From Bacteroidota bacterium (GTDB lineage Bacteria > Bacteroidota > Bacteroidia > Flavobacteriales > Weeksellaceae): DNA of 64,000 nucleotides. Under the pieces are notes generated by a model. That model saw nothing but the letters and a program-made list of their open reading frames with translations, did not search any database and was not told the origin of the DNA. The position numbers and the translations under genes are program-made. This document shows positions 49,916 to 59,579 of this stretch, in pieces. The DNA is taken from positions 15,137 to 79,136 of the forward strand of contig JAFAGO010000002.1 of assembly GCA_023422635.1 (NCBI GenBank), read 5' to 3'. Each line of letters opens with the position of its first letter. Positions within the stretch are counted from its first letter, which is position 1.

Positions 49916-50809
49916 ATGAAGAAACTCACCGTATTTACACCTACTTTTAATCGCGCGCACTTGCTTCCAAGATTGTACGAAAGTCTTAAAAAACAAACAT
50001 GTCAAGATTTTTTATGGTTGGTAATTGATGATGGTTCCTCGGATGATACGAAAACACTTCTTCATTCTTATATAAGTGAAGCTTTTTTAGAAATTAAATA
50101 TCTCTATCAAGATAATCAAGGAATGCACGGTGCACATAATACGGCGTACAGAAATATAAAAACAGAATTAAATACGTGTATCGATTCTGATGATTTTATG
50201 CCTGAAAATGCAGTAGAATTAATTCTTAGAGAGTGGAACTCAATTTCAGATAAGGAAAAATTTGCAGGATTGATTGGTTTGGACGCGTACATTGATAGTG
50301 GAAAAATCGTTGGAACAACACTTCCTGATCATGAAATTAATTTTTTAGAATATTACAATTCGGGAGGAAGTGGCGATAAAAAATTGGTCTATAGAACGGA
50401 TGTAATTCAGTCCGTTCCCGAATATCCGGTTTTTGAAGGAGAAAAATATGTCGGCTTAAGCTATAAATACATGTTGGTTGAAAAAAAACTGGTTACGATA
50501 AATCAAGTTTTGGTAATTGTGGATTATCAGCCTACAGGATCTTCGAACAATATGTTTCGTCAATATTTTAATAATCCGAAAGGTTTTGCTTTTTTAAGAC
50601 TAGAACAAATGAAACTCCCAATGCCACTAAAACGCAAAGTGATGGATGCGATTCATTATGTTTCCAGTTCATTATTGTCAAAAGATCAAAAATTCCTTCG
50701 CAAATCTCCTCAAAAATTACTCACCTTTTTCGCAATCCCTGCAGGAATTGTTTTATATGCGTTGGTGCGATTTAAAAATAGAAACCGAACTTTTTCTCGA
50801 GAACTTTAA
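49916..50809 (+). CDS. Glycosyltransferase family 2
   Basis: A 297-residue GT-A fold enzyme. It begins MKKLTVFTPTFNRAHLLPRL; the nucleotide-sugar region is LWLVIDDGSSDDTKTLL (about residues 35-51), and the metal-binding DxD-like segment is CIDSDDFMPENAVEL (about 91). The C-terminal 30 residues contain a hydrophobic stretch (FAIPAGIVLYALVRF) that may attach it to the membrane. Donor and acceptor are unknown. It lies 19 nt upstream of a family 4 enzyme, so the two probably make part of one surface glycan. Confidence 0.9.
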   Translation: MKKLTVFTPTFNRAHLLPRLYESLKKQTCQDFLWLVIDDGSSDDTKTLLHSYISEAFLEIKYLYQDNQGMHGAHNTAYRNIKTELNTCIDSDDFMPENAVELILREWNSISDKEKFAGLIGLDAYIDSGKIVGTTLPDHEINFLEYYNSGGSGDKKLVYRTDVIQSVPEYPVFEGEKYVGLSYKYMLVEKKLVTINQVLVIVDYQPTGSSNNMFRQYFNNPKGFAFLRLEQMKLPMPLKRKVMDAIHYVSSSLLSKDQKFLRKSPQKLLTFFAIPAGIVLYALVRFKNRNRTFSREL

Positions 50810-50828
50810 AATGTAAACGTTCATCCAA

Positions 50829-51977
50829 GTGCATAAAAAAAAGATATTTCGCGTAGCTACAGTTTCGATGTCTCTTGATATTCTTTTGAAGGGGCAATTG
50901 AAGTTTTTGCAACAATATTACGATATTACTGCGATTTCGGGAGCTGATGAGCATTTGGATGAGGTCGAGAGAAGAGAAGGCGTTCGAGTGAAAAATATTA
51001 AAATGAAAAGAGAAATCTCCGTGTTTAATGATGTGGTTTCTTTATTTCGATTGTATTGGTTTTTTCGTAAAGAAAAACCTGCGCTCGTTCATTCCATTAC
51101 ACCCAAAGCGGGACTGTTAACTATGATTGCGGGTAAAATGGCAGGCGTTCCTGTGCGGATGCATACCTTTACGGGGCTTGTTTTTCCGGCAAAATCTGGA
51201 TTTAAAAAGCGTCTTCTTATATGGATGGATAAACTTCTTTGTGCTTGTGCAACGCATATTTATCCCGAAGGAAAAGGGGTGAAAAAGGAACTTCTGCAAT
51301 ACCGAATTACCTCTAAGCCTTTATCGATCATTGCGAACGGAAATATTAACGGAGTCGATCTTACGTATTTTGATCCGTATTTATTTTCCGATGAAGATAA
51401 AATCGAGCAAAGACAAAAATTAGGAATTGAAAAGCAAGATTTTGTGTTTGTATTTCTGGGTCGTTTGGTTCGCGATAAAGGCGTTGCTGAATTGGTTGAA
51501 GCATTTACAAAGCTCAATGCCACTGGTAGAATAAAACTATTATTGGTAGGTGATTACGAGCAAAATCTTGATCCGCTACCCGCAAAAATAGTTTCGGATA
51601 TTGAAATGTATCCCGATATTATTTCCGTCGGATTTGTGAAGGATGTTCGTCCCTACTTATCGATTTCCGATGTCTTGGTGTTGGCGAGTTATAAAGAGGG
51701 TTTCCCGAATTCGGTATTGCAAGCTGCGGCAATGGGTTTGCCATGTATTGTAACCGATATTAGTGGGAATAACGAAATTATTACGCATGGTGATACCGGT
51801 TGGATAATTCCGGTTCGCAATACGGAAGCTTTGCAAGAAGCGATGAAAAAAGCATTGGTAGAGTATAAAAGAAATGCTCAGTTCTCTCAATATACAAGGC
51901 GTAAAATTGCACTTCTTTATGAGCAATCCGTGGTTTGGAATGCGCTCCTTTTCGAGTATCAAAAGCATTTAAGGTAG
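50829..51977 (+). CDS. Glycosyltransferase family 4
   Basis: A 382-residue GT-B enzyme. The N-terminal domain includes LLKGQLKFLQQYYDITAISG and HSITPKAGLLTMIAGKMAGVPVRM, typical of the CapM/PglA-like group. The C-terminal donor-binding domain shows FVFLGRLVRDKGVAELVEAF and the E-x7-E region ASYKEGFPNSVLQAAAMGLP. I used the GTG at 50829 because the family begins with a short Lys-rich stretch (HKKKIFRVATVSMS); no in-frame ATG lies upstream. It belongs to the same unit as the family 2 enzyme. Confidence 0.9.
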   Translation: MHKKKIFRVATVSMSLDILLKGQLKFLQQYYDITAISGADEHLDEVERREGVRVKNIKMKREISVFNDVVSLFRLYWFFRKEKPALVHSITPKAGLLTMIAGKMAGVPVRMHTFTGLVFPAKSGFKKRLLIWMDKLLCACATHIYPEGKGVKKELLQYRITSKPLSIIANGNINGVDLTYFDPYLFSDEDKIEQRQKLGIEKQDFVFVFLGRLVRDKGVAELVEAFTKLNATGRIKLLLVGDYEQNLDPLPAKIVSDIEMYPDIISVGFVKDVRPYLSISDVLVLASYKEGFPNSVLQAAAMGLPCIVTDISGNNEIITHGDTGWIIPVRNTEALQEAMKKALVEYKRNAQFSQYTRRKIALLYEQSVVWNALLFEYQKHLR

Positions 51978-52074
51978 TTTTTTTCATTGTTAATTTTTTG
52001 TGGTTTTTTGTGTTGATATAAATTATGTTTTATAGTAAACGTAATTTATTTGCGAAAAGTAATATATAAATTTA

Positions 52075-52082
52075 TATTTTTG
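52075..52082 (+). promoter_or_regulatory. -7 box before the T9SS pseudogene
   Basis: TATTTTTG, 49 nt before the ATG at 52132; TTTG at 52049-52052 is 22 nt upstream, slightly far for a -33. Confidence 0.45.
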
Positions 52083-52131
52083 CAGAATTATGTAGTGTTG
52101 CAATGCAAGCGTGCTCAAAAACATAAAAACA

Positions 52132-55100
52132 ATGAAATCAAATTTATTCTTTCATGCGGCGTTCTGCCGTGTGTGTACTCTATTCTAGTTACTGCTGGGA
52201 TCTGTCATGTTTGGGCAGGCAACACTTGCTCATTTTCCTTTGGCGGGAAACACTAATGCATCAACAAATAATGTTGGAGCTTCTGTTGCTCTTTTTGCTT
52301 CAACAACATGGAATGACAATCGTGTATATTTTGATGAAGAGAATGATAATGTTGTTTTAACTGCGAATACAAGCACCCATAATGATCTTTATGTCTCGTT
52401 TAATACTCAGGCTGATTTTCCTTGGTATTCATTTTATGCAGACTTAATTGTTGAATATAGGACAAATGCAAGTGCTGCATTTACTACAGTTGAGACAAGA
52501 GCTATTGGTGAGTCTTTAACGCTTAGAACATTTGATTTGCCTGCCGGAGTCAATAATCAGAGTTTTTTGCAAATTAGGATACGTGTTAATTCGGGTCTTT
52601 GGGGGATGATATGGTGTGGATCAATGATTTAAAGTTGCTAAAAAAGGCTGCTAAAATCATAGTTTATACTGTTGGGAACGTTCCTATACCTCATTTGTCT
52701 TCTGCTTCAATGGCTTTTACATCTGATTTTGGTACAGTAGATCCGACGGATCCTCATCCAACATCTACTTTTCGAGTAAGGAATTTTCAGGGTACATCAG
52801 GTTCTACATTGAATGTAAATAGTATTGTTGTTGAAGGAAGTCATCCTGATGATTTTTTGGTTGCTCCTACAAGTCTTAATAATATTGCAAATGTGACTAC
52901 AATTACTAACGACAGTAACAATTTTAAGGCTTTTACGGTTACTTTTAATCCTCAAGGGGATGGTGTCAGGACGGCAGAAATTAAACTTTATTCAAATTCA
53001 GCGCCTAGTCCTTATGTTTTTACGGTAGTTGGCATTGGTGCTAGTTGTTCTTTGGAAAGTAAAGCGCATGTTATAAATACTTCAGGTGTTGGAGGGATTA
53101 ATATATTGATGTTCGCAATAAGAATTATTACGTAGAATATAAAATAGGGGCAAATTCGGGAAATCAATTAGTGTTGGATCAATTTTCTTTTCAAACATTA
53201 GTATGGGATAATTCGCCTTTGAAGTTCAGTGTGTACTATTCAAAAACAGGAAGTTTTTCAGGAGAGGAAGTTTTGTTAGGAGATGGAGATGTTTCTACCG
53301 ATAAACAAAATTTTCAGAAACATGAACTTAAATTTCATGATATGATTGTATATCCCAGCGAAACGTTATCCGTTAGAGTGTACTTTTTTAATTTACCACA
53401 AAATAATTATTCTGCATTGTTTATTGGCGGAGGAGAATCGTACGGTACCGAGTTTTGGGGGAGCATCCAAAATGTAATCGATTGTCGTGGCGAAGTTACT
53501 TGGGATGGTAAAGGTTGGAGTACAATTCAAGCTCCACAAACTGATCAAAAACTCATAGTAAAGGGAGATCTTAAGGTGGTGGAAAATCTTGTTGTTTGCA
53601 GTTGTGAAGTAGATAGTGGCAAACTTTATGTAAAATCAGGAAAAATTTTAACCGTAAAAGGCTCGATTGCTAATAATACAAGTGATTCCTCTAGTGTTGT
53701 TGTGGAGAGTGGGGCAAATTTAATTCAATTGCAGGATGATGCTGTTAATACCGGAAAGATTACCGTTCAAAGGGATGTAAGTGATGTTACGAATGTTATT
53801 AACGGTACGCAAGGATACGATTATGTGTATTGGGGTGCGCCGGTAACAGGGCAAAATATTCGGGAGTTTTCTCCTGGAACACCATGGAATCGTCGTTACG
53901 AATACCGAGAATCTGATGATATGTTTACGCCAACTTCGGATGCGGAATTTAAACCTGGCAAAGGGTATGCATTGCGTGCAGAAGTAGGTCAGGAAGATAC
54001 ATCCACGCCAGCGTATAGCAAAACGTATAAATTTAAAGGAGTACCGAATAACGGGCAGATTTCTGTAACGTTAAAAAAGTCCGCCAATACAGTTTCGGGA
54101 GGTACAACCTATACACATGGCTTTAATTTAATTGCAAATCCATATCCTTCAAATATCGATTTTGATGAATTGTATAATTTGAATAGTGATGTCATTTATA
54201 AGTCGGCTTGGTTGTGGACCAATAACAATAATCAAATTTACATGGAAGGATCAACCTATAATGGAAATAATTATGCAGTTTTTACAGGTACTGGAGGTAT
54301 CCCTGCAACTTTTTCCAATTCTGGTAAAGATGATGTTACCGTTCCGAATGGAGTGATTTCTGTGGGGCAAAGTTTTATCGTTCAAGTGAAGAGAGGTGTT
54401 GGTGAATATAATTTTCATTTTGCAAATAAATCCAAGGATGGTTCAATGATTCGAGTTGGGGATAAAGGGCACTTTTATCAAAGAAGCACTTCCTCTGCAA
54501 AAAATCGTTTTTGGTTAGAGTTAGTATCTCCATCGCAAATAATCAACACCCAGTTAATTGGTTATATGGATGGAGCGACGGATGACTATGATCAGGATTT
54601 CGACTCGGAAGCTTTTGGAGTAAGTTCAGATCTTTTCTATAGTGTTCTAGATGATAGAAAATTGCTAATTCAAGGAAAAGCCAATTCTTTTAAAACGGAA
54701 GATGTGGTGTCGTTAGGCGCTAACATTTTTAGCAGCGGCGAATATATCATTCGATTAAAACATCCAGAAGGAATTTTTGAAAGTGACCAAAATATCTACT
54801 TGAAAGATCTTTTGCTCAATACCAATACAAATTTAAAGGATGATGAATACCGATTTATAGCGGAGCCAGGATTAATTGAGGGGCGTTTTCAAATTGTTTA
54901 TGAAAACGAAGCAACATTAGCAGTTCAGGAAACCTTGGGTGATGCTGTTCAAGTATTTCGAAGTGGGGAGCAATTTATCGTTCGCTCTTCTACAACTAAA
55001 ATTGACGAAGTTGAAATGTACGACATTAACGGACGTTTAATTCATCAAAGCAAAGTCGATGGTTTCGAAATTTCATTAAATGGAAGTGCTATTCCCAACG

Positions 55101-55162
55101 GGATTTATATTCTTAAAATTAAACAAGCTGATCATTTTACCACTAGGAAAATTCGGAAATAA
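52132..55162 (+). pseudogene. T9SS type A sorting domain surface protein, broken by three lesions
   Basis: Read in three frames this would encode a protein of about 1000 residues. The signal peptide (MKSNLFFHAAFCRV, then LLLGSVMFGQA) is cut by an in-frame TAG at 52186-52188. A one-base loss near 52601-52605 (a run of five G) moves the frame so that RVNSGL must join GDDMVWINDLK. A second one-base loss near 53097-53102 separates NTSGVGGI from YIDVRNKNYYVEY. The rest (53102-55162) is open and ends in a T9SS type A domain (VEMYDINGRLIHQ, GIYILKIKQ). A choice-of-anchor-like beta domain lies around 52700-53000. Shared blocks such as GTPWNRRYEYRE make it a paralogue of the next gene. Confidence 0.85.
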
Positions 55163-55187
55163 AAATTGAAATAAAAATTGAAAAAAG

Positions 55188-55216
55188 TCACTCTCATTGG
55201 GGAGTGATTTTTTTTT
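55188..55216 (+). terminator. Terminator after the T9SS pseudogene
   Basis: TCACTC (55188-55193) pairs with GAGTGA (55202-55207), followed by a long T run. Confidence 0.85.
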
Positions 55217-55391
55217 GTGTCCATATGTGTTGTTATTTTCAATCGTTCTCATTTTAGAATGTTTGGCTGGTTTCGTTAATTTATTGCGTTTGCTTGCTGG
55301 TTTTTGAATGTTTCTCTGCGGTTATATTATGTAAAATTAAGATTTAATGAAAATTCCTAAATTTACAATATTCACAAAAACACACATAACG

Positions 55392-58300
55392 ATGAAAAAT
55401 AATCTATTCTCTGCAAGGTGTTCTTGCGTTGTAACGGTACTCTTGCTGTTTTCTTCAATTGAAGTTTCCGGGCGAAGTCGTAAATCTTTAATTGAAAGTA
55501 ACTTGCGTCAAGTAAATAAAACGGTACAAATTCATCCAAAGAATAATTGTAACGATAGTGTCAAAAGAATACGATCTGCGCCAATTTTCAAAGAAAACAA
55601 AACAATAAATGATGGAGTAAACGAGATAAATGGTCGAATGTTATCGTACGTTGATGGTGATTTTAAAACCCGTTCAGATGGTATTTGGAGCAATTCTTCT
55701 TCTGATAATACTTCTGAAATGTGGATGGAAATGATCAATGGGACTTGGGTGGATGTATTGGGATATCCTGCATATAATAATTCTTTAAACAGTATTTACA
55801 TAGCGCATAACGTAACCCTAAATGGAAATAATTCTGCCAAAAGTATCACCATAGAAAATGGAGGTCAATTAAGTACGAGTACGGTTTCGGCTACATTTAA
55901 AAATCTCTTAGTTAAGAATGGTGGAATTTTTAATAAACAATCCAACGGAACTAAATTCGATTCTGATGGTATTTTAGAGGTGGAAGATGGAGGAACGATG
56001 ACTTTCAAAAGAACGGATTCTACATCGCATTCAGCTAATCTTTGGGCCGGTACAGAAAAATTTCATCCCAATTCTAATTTCATAATTGTAGAAACGGATG
56101 AAGCTACAGGTGATGGAAGGTTAATCACGGAAAATATGAATAGTATTTCAAAGTTTAACGGCGCATATTTTGGGAATGTTATTGTTGAAATGACCAAAGG
56201 GAAGTTTCCAATTTTGCCCAATTCTTTTAATGGAGTGCTCGCTGCTGGTGATCTGATTTTTAGAAAGAGCTCTGATAATGGCGCTCTCTTTAGTGGCGAT
56301 TATAATGCAGAAATAAAAGGGAGTTTAATAGTTGATGCTACGTATAGCGATCGTGTTTTACTTTATAATCCTAACTCTAATTCTTCGTCAACACTCAACG
56401 TCAACGGAAATATCATCAATAACTCTAACATCGCATTGGTTTCTATTGGTAGTGGCTTTTTTCATGTAAATCTAAAGGGTAATTTGTATATTTCTGCAGA
56501 AGGAGGCTTGAATTCTTCATCATCGCTACTCAACTTTAATTTTATTGGCACCGAGCAAAACGTGGAAGTTGCGAATCAGTCTTCACTTGCAGCAATTAAC
56601 TTTGCTGTAAAAAATGGCGCGTACGTGCGCTTAAAAAATCAAAACCTCAATCTTGGAACCAATTCGGTTTTCAATGTAGAAAGTGGTGGTATTTTTGATT
56701 TTGGCTTCAATTCTTTTGGGAATGCTTTAAACGTTCTTAGTCATGGGAACGGGCAGAAGTTTAACGCTTTATCAGGTTCCATTCTTAAAATTACCTCCCC
56801 ATTTGGAATTACCAAAACAGCAGGTGTTGGAAATGTGCAAACCCCTGTGTCGAATAGGAGTTTTCATCCACGTGCAATTTATCACTACAAAGGAAGAGCA
56901 AATCAAGTTACTGGTAATGGATTACCAAGTGGTATTACAGGTCGAGTAATTGTAGATTTACAAACCGATGAAACGAATGAAAATCTTACTTTCAATTCTT
57001 CAGGAACCACATCTTTTGGAACTACAAACGAAATAAATGGTGTTTTAGAGATCAGAAGAGGAAAAGTAATCGATGCTCCAAGTTCAGGTTTTAGAAATTA
57101 TTCAGGAACGATCGATGATGATAATGATGGGGAAAATGATCCTCAAAGAGGGGATTTGGTAATGACAGGTGGTCGATATGTAGTATCTGGAGGTGGAACA
57201 AAACCGGCTTTGTCAGGAACCTATACATTGACTGGCGGAACAGTGGAATTTGCAGGTTCATGGAATACTAGGATTAGGGTAAAACCTTTATACAATTCAA
57301 TTGCCATTTCTGGTAGTAATATTGTTGCTGGAGGTAAAAATTTAGAGGTGAATAATATCACGAAAATTTTACAGGATGGAAAGTTAACAATTCCAGAAAC
57401 GCTCGATAGCGAAAGTTCATATGTGCTTACTTCTAAAAAAGGACTGTTGAATGAAGCTGGTGTTTTGCTTTTTGGTAGTGGAGCGCAATTAATGCAAGAT
57501 AGCGACGCAATTAATGAGGGGGAAATCAGTATGCTGCGTAAAACAAAAATGCAAAAAATGGATTATACCTATTGGAGTAGTCCTGTTGTCGGTCAATCCC
57601 TATCGACCTTTTCCGTTGGTACACCTTGGAATCGTCGCTATGAGTATCGAGAGCAAGACGATCTATTTACCCCCACTTTAGATTCGCATTTTCAACCTGC
57701 AAAAGGTTATGCTATACGAGGGAAGGATGCTTGGGATACGACGACGGAAGATGTCTTTGCTTTTTCAGGGATTCCAATAAATGCGAGTACATATAGTCAA
57801 AATGGAGGTGAGGTTGATCTCGTAAGACAAATACAAAAATCGAAAAACACATTTATTAATGGGGAGGAGTACGAACATGGATATAACCTCATCGGGAATC
57901 CATATCCATCGAATTTGAGTTTCTATCAATTTTTAGATAAACCGGTAAACGGATTGAAAAATGCTGACATTATTCATCCAAAAGCATGGCTTTGGACTAA
58001 TGCAAGTCCGCAATTGTATATGGAAGGCAGTACCTATAACGGAAATAATTATGCCATAATTTCATATGCGGGAGGCGTGTCTCCAACCTATCAAGCGCCA
58101 AGTGATGGTGTTAACCCATTTACTCAGTATTTGCCAACATCGTCTATTAAAGTTGGACAGGGATTTATTGTTCAAATGAAGGGAAATCCTCCTACAGGTG
58201 ATATCCCAAATACGGCAACATTGCGTTTCAGTAATGATATGCGTGATACTAAACCAGGGGTATTTTATAACAATGTTGGTCTTGCTCGGTCGCAATCAAT

Positions 58301-58955
58301 AGATCGCTATTGGTTGCAACTTAAATCCCCATCAAATATTTACAATACCGTACTTATTGCCCACACTGAAAATGCAACAGATGATTATGATGAAGAGTAC
58401 GATGCAGAATTATTTTCGATTGGACAGGACTCTTTCTATACAGAAGTTGATGCTTTTAAACTACAAATTGATGCTCGTCCTTTATTTCAAAGTTCGCAAA
58501 TTATACCTTTGAGTACGCAATATTCGGAAGATGGAATATATACAATAGTTTTACAAAAACCAGAAGGAGTGTTTGAGTCGTTACAAGATATTTATTTAAG
58601 GGATAAACTTTTGGATGTTGTTGTGAATTTAAAAGTTAAGGGTTATAATTTTTTAACGAATGCAGGTATTGTGCAGGGAAGGTTTGAAATTGTTTACGAG
58701 CCAAAAAATACTTTAGGATTGTTTGAGAATTATAATAATGCGGTTGGAGTGATTCGAGATGGAGAAAACTTTATTATACAATCCTCCGATATTATACACG
58801 ATGTTGAGATTTATGATGCTAGTGGAAGATTAATGCAAAAAGTAGAAGCAAACAAAAAACAAGTTTTAATCGATGGTAGTTTGTTGAATACTGGCGTCTA
58901 CTTTCTAAAAATGTATAGCAATTCTGGTAGTGTTTTTAAGAAAGTTAGGAAGTAA
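55392..58955 (+). CDS. Large T9SS type A sorting domain-containing surface protein
   Basis: A 1187-residue secreted protein. Signal peptide about 1-27 (MKNNLFSARCSCVVTVLLLF, SSIEVSG). Residues about 120-680 form a repetitive beta-rich region with many Gly/Asn turns, suggestive of a beta-helix or adhesin-like fold (NSLNSIYIAHNVTLNGNNSA, TFKNLLVKNGGIFNKQ). From about 720 it matches the pseudogene in front (YWSSPVVGQSL, GTPWNRRYEYREQDD, MEGSTYNGNNYA, NATDDYDEEYDAELF). The last 75 residues are a T9SS type A sorting domain (VEIYDASGRLMQKVE, GVYFLKMY). It would cross the outer membrane by T9SS and stay on the surface or be released. Ligand unknown. ATG 55392 chosen for the signal peptide. Confidence 0.9.
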   Translation: MKNNLFSARCSCVVTVLLLFSSIEVSGRSRKSLIESNLRQVNKTVQIHPKNNCNDSVKRIRSAPIFKENKTINDGVNEINGRMLSYVDGDFKTRSDGIWSNSSSDNTSEMWMEMINGTWVDVLGYPAYNNSLNSIYIAHNVTLNGNNSAKSITIENGGQLSTSTVSATFKNLLVKNGGIFNKQSNGTKFDSDGILEVEDGGTMTFKRTDSTSHSANLWAGTEKFHPNSNFIIVETDEATGDGRLITENMNSISKFNGAYFGNVIVEMTKGKFPILPNSFNGVLAAGDLIFRKSSDNGALFSGDYNAEIKGSLIVDATYSDRVLLYNPNSNSSSTLNVNGNIINNSNIALVSIGSGFFHVNLKGNLYISAEGGLNSSSSLLNFNFIGTEQNVEVANQSSLAAINFAVKNGAYVRLKNQNLNLGTNSVFNVESGGIFDFGFNSFGNALNVLSHGNGQKFNALSGSILKITSPFGITKTAGVGNVQTPVSNRSFHPRAIYHYKGRANQVTGNGLPSGITGRVIVDLQTDETNENLTFNSSGTTSFGTTNEINGVLEIRRGKVIDAPSSGFRNYSGTIDDDNDGENDPQRGDLVMTGGRYVVSGGGTKPALSGTYTLTGGTVEFAGSWNTRIRVKPLYNSIAISGSNIVAGGKNLEVNNITKILQDGKLTIPETLDSESSYVLTSKKGLLNEAGVLLFGSGAQLMQDSDAINEGEISMLRKTKMQKMDYTYWSSPVVGQSLSTFSVGTPWNRRYEYREQDDLFTPTLDSHFQPAKGYAIRGKDAWDTTTEDVFAFSGIPINASTYSQNGGEVDLVRQIQKSKNTFINGEEYEHGYNLIGNPYPSNLSFYQFLDKPVNGLKNADIIHPKAWLWTNASPQLYMEGSTYNGNNYAIISYAGGVSPTYQAPSDGVNPFTQYLPTSSIKVGQGFIVQMKGNPPTGDIPNTATLRFSNDMRDTKPGVFYNNVGLARSQSIDRYWLQLKSPSNIYNTVLIAHTENATDDYDEEYDAELFSIGQDSFYTEVDAFKLQIDARPLFQSSQIIPLSTQYSEDGIYTIVLQKPEGVFESLQDIYLRDKLLDVVVNLKVKGYNFLTNAGIVQGRFEIVYEPKNTLGLFENYNNAVGVIRDGENFIIQSSDIIHDVEIYDASGRLMQKVEANKKQVLIDGSLLNTGVYFLKMYSNSGSVFKKVRK

Positions 58956-58975
58956 AATCCAAGTGAAAAAAAGTA

Positions 58976-58983
58976 TATATTTG
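58976..58983 (+). promoter_or_regulatory. -7 box of the small C-terminal-anchor gene
   Basis: TATATTTG, 24 nt before the ATG at 59008; so this gene can be made independently of the large protein gene before it. Confidence 0.5.
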
Positions 58984-59007
58984 CAAAGTATTGGTTTTAA
59001 AAACAAA

Positions 59008-59313
59008 ATGGCAAAACATTGTACAGTGAGCATCCGAATGGTAAAAAGAATTTTAATAGTACTGATCCTTAATTGTACGGTAGTTCTTTATGCTCAAGAC
59101 GAAAATGTGTTCGCTGAATCAGAAAAACAAGCACAAACCGAAAATACAAAGTCTGAATCAGTTTCTGATATCGAGCCAAGTGAGGAGAGGAATTCGCCAG
59201 GAAATCCGGGTGGGCCCGTTTCCATTGATGAATATCTTCCATTACTTTTTCTAATAGCGAGCGGGATTGCGGTGTTTCCATTGTACAAAAAGAGATTTTC
59301 TAAAGTTAAGTAG
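59008..59313 (+). CDS. Small exported protein with sorting-signal-like C-terminus
   Basis: A 101-residue protein. The N-terminus is a signal peptide (hydrophobic core RILIVLILNCTVVLYAQ); ATG 59008 or ATG 59038 could start it. The middle (DENVFAESEKQAQTENTKSE) is acidic and probably disordered. The C-terminus has three parts: a Gly/Pro motif (SPGNPGGPVSIDEY), a membrane helix (LPLLFLIASGIAVFPLY) and a basic tail (KKRFSKVK). That layout resembles protein-sorting signals, but I cannot match it to a named system. It follows the large T9SS protein by 52 nt. Its function is unknown. Confidence 0.7.
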   Translation: MAKHCTVSIRMVKRILIVLILNCTVVLYAQDENVFAESEKQAQTENTKSESVSDIEPSEERNSPGNPGGPVSIDEYLPLLFLIASGIAVFPLYKKRFSKVK

Positions 59314-59579
59314 TTTTGTATCTAATTCTTACAGGTAATCAATAATTACTGCTCTTTTTTAAACATATCGGTATTATGCATTCATTATAATACTTTTAAT
59401 GAATATTTTAGTATTTCTAAATTTCTCTTAAATCCTTCGAAAATAAGCAATGCAACTTTGCAGTCTTTAATTTAATTCACCATTTATCTTTGAAATTTTA
59501 AAAAAAAAATATATTTTTATCCATTGTTCTGAAACTTAAATTTACGTTCTCTCGAAACGTTCAATAGTACTATAGATTA

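Noticed and set aside
52590..52612. Programmed -1 frameshift at the G run in the T9SS gene
   Set aside because: No classical slippery heptamer with a downstream structure is obvious, and two other lesions also have to be bypassed.
52207..53135. Two separate small genes at 52207-52632 and 52599-53135
   Set aside because: Their ends line up as one beta-rich protein across single-base frame changes and join the T9SS gene behind, with a signal peptide upstream split by a TAG. One broken gene explains them better.
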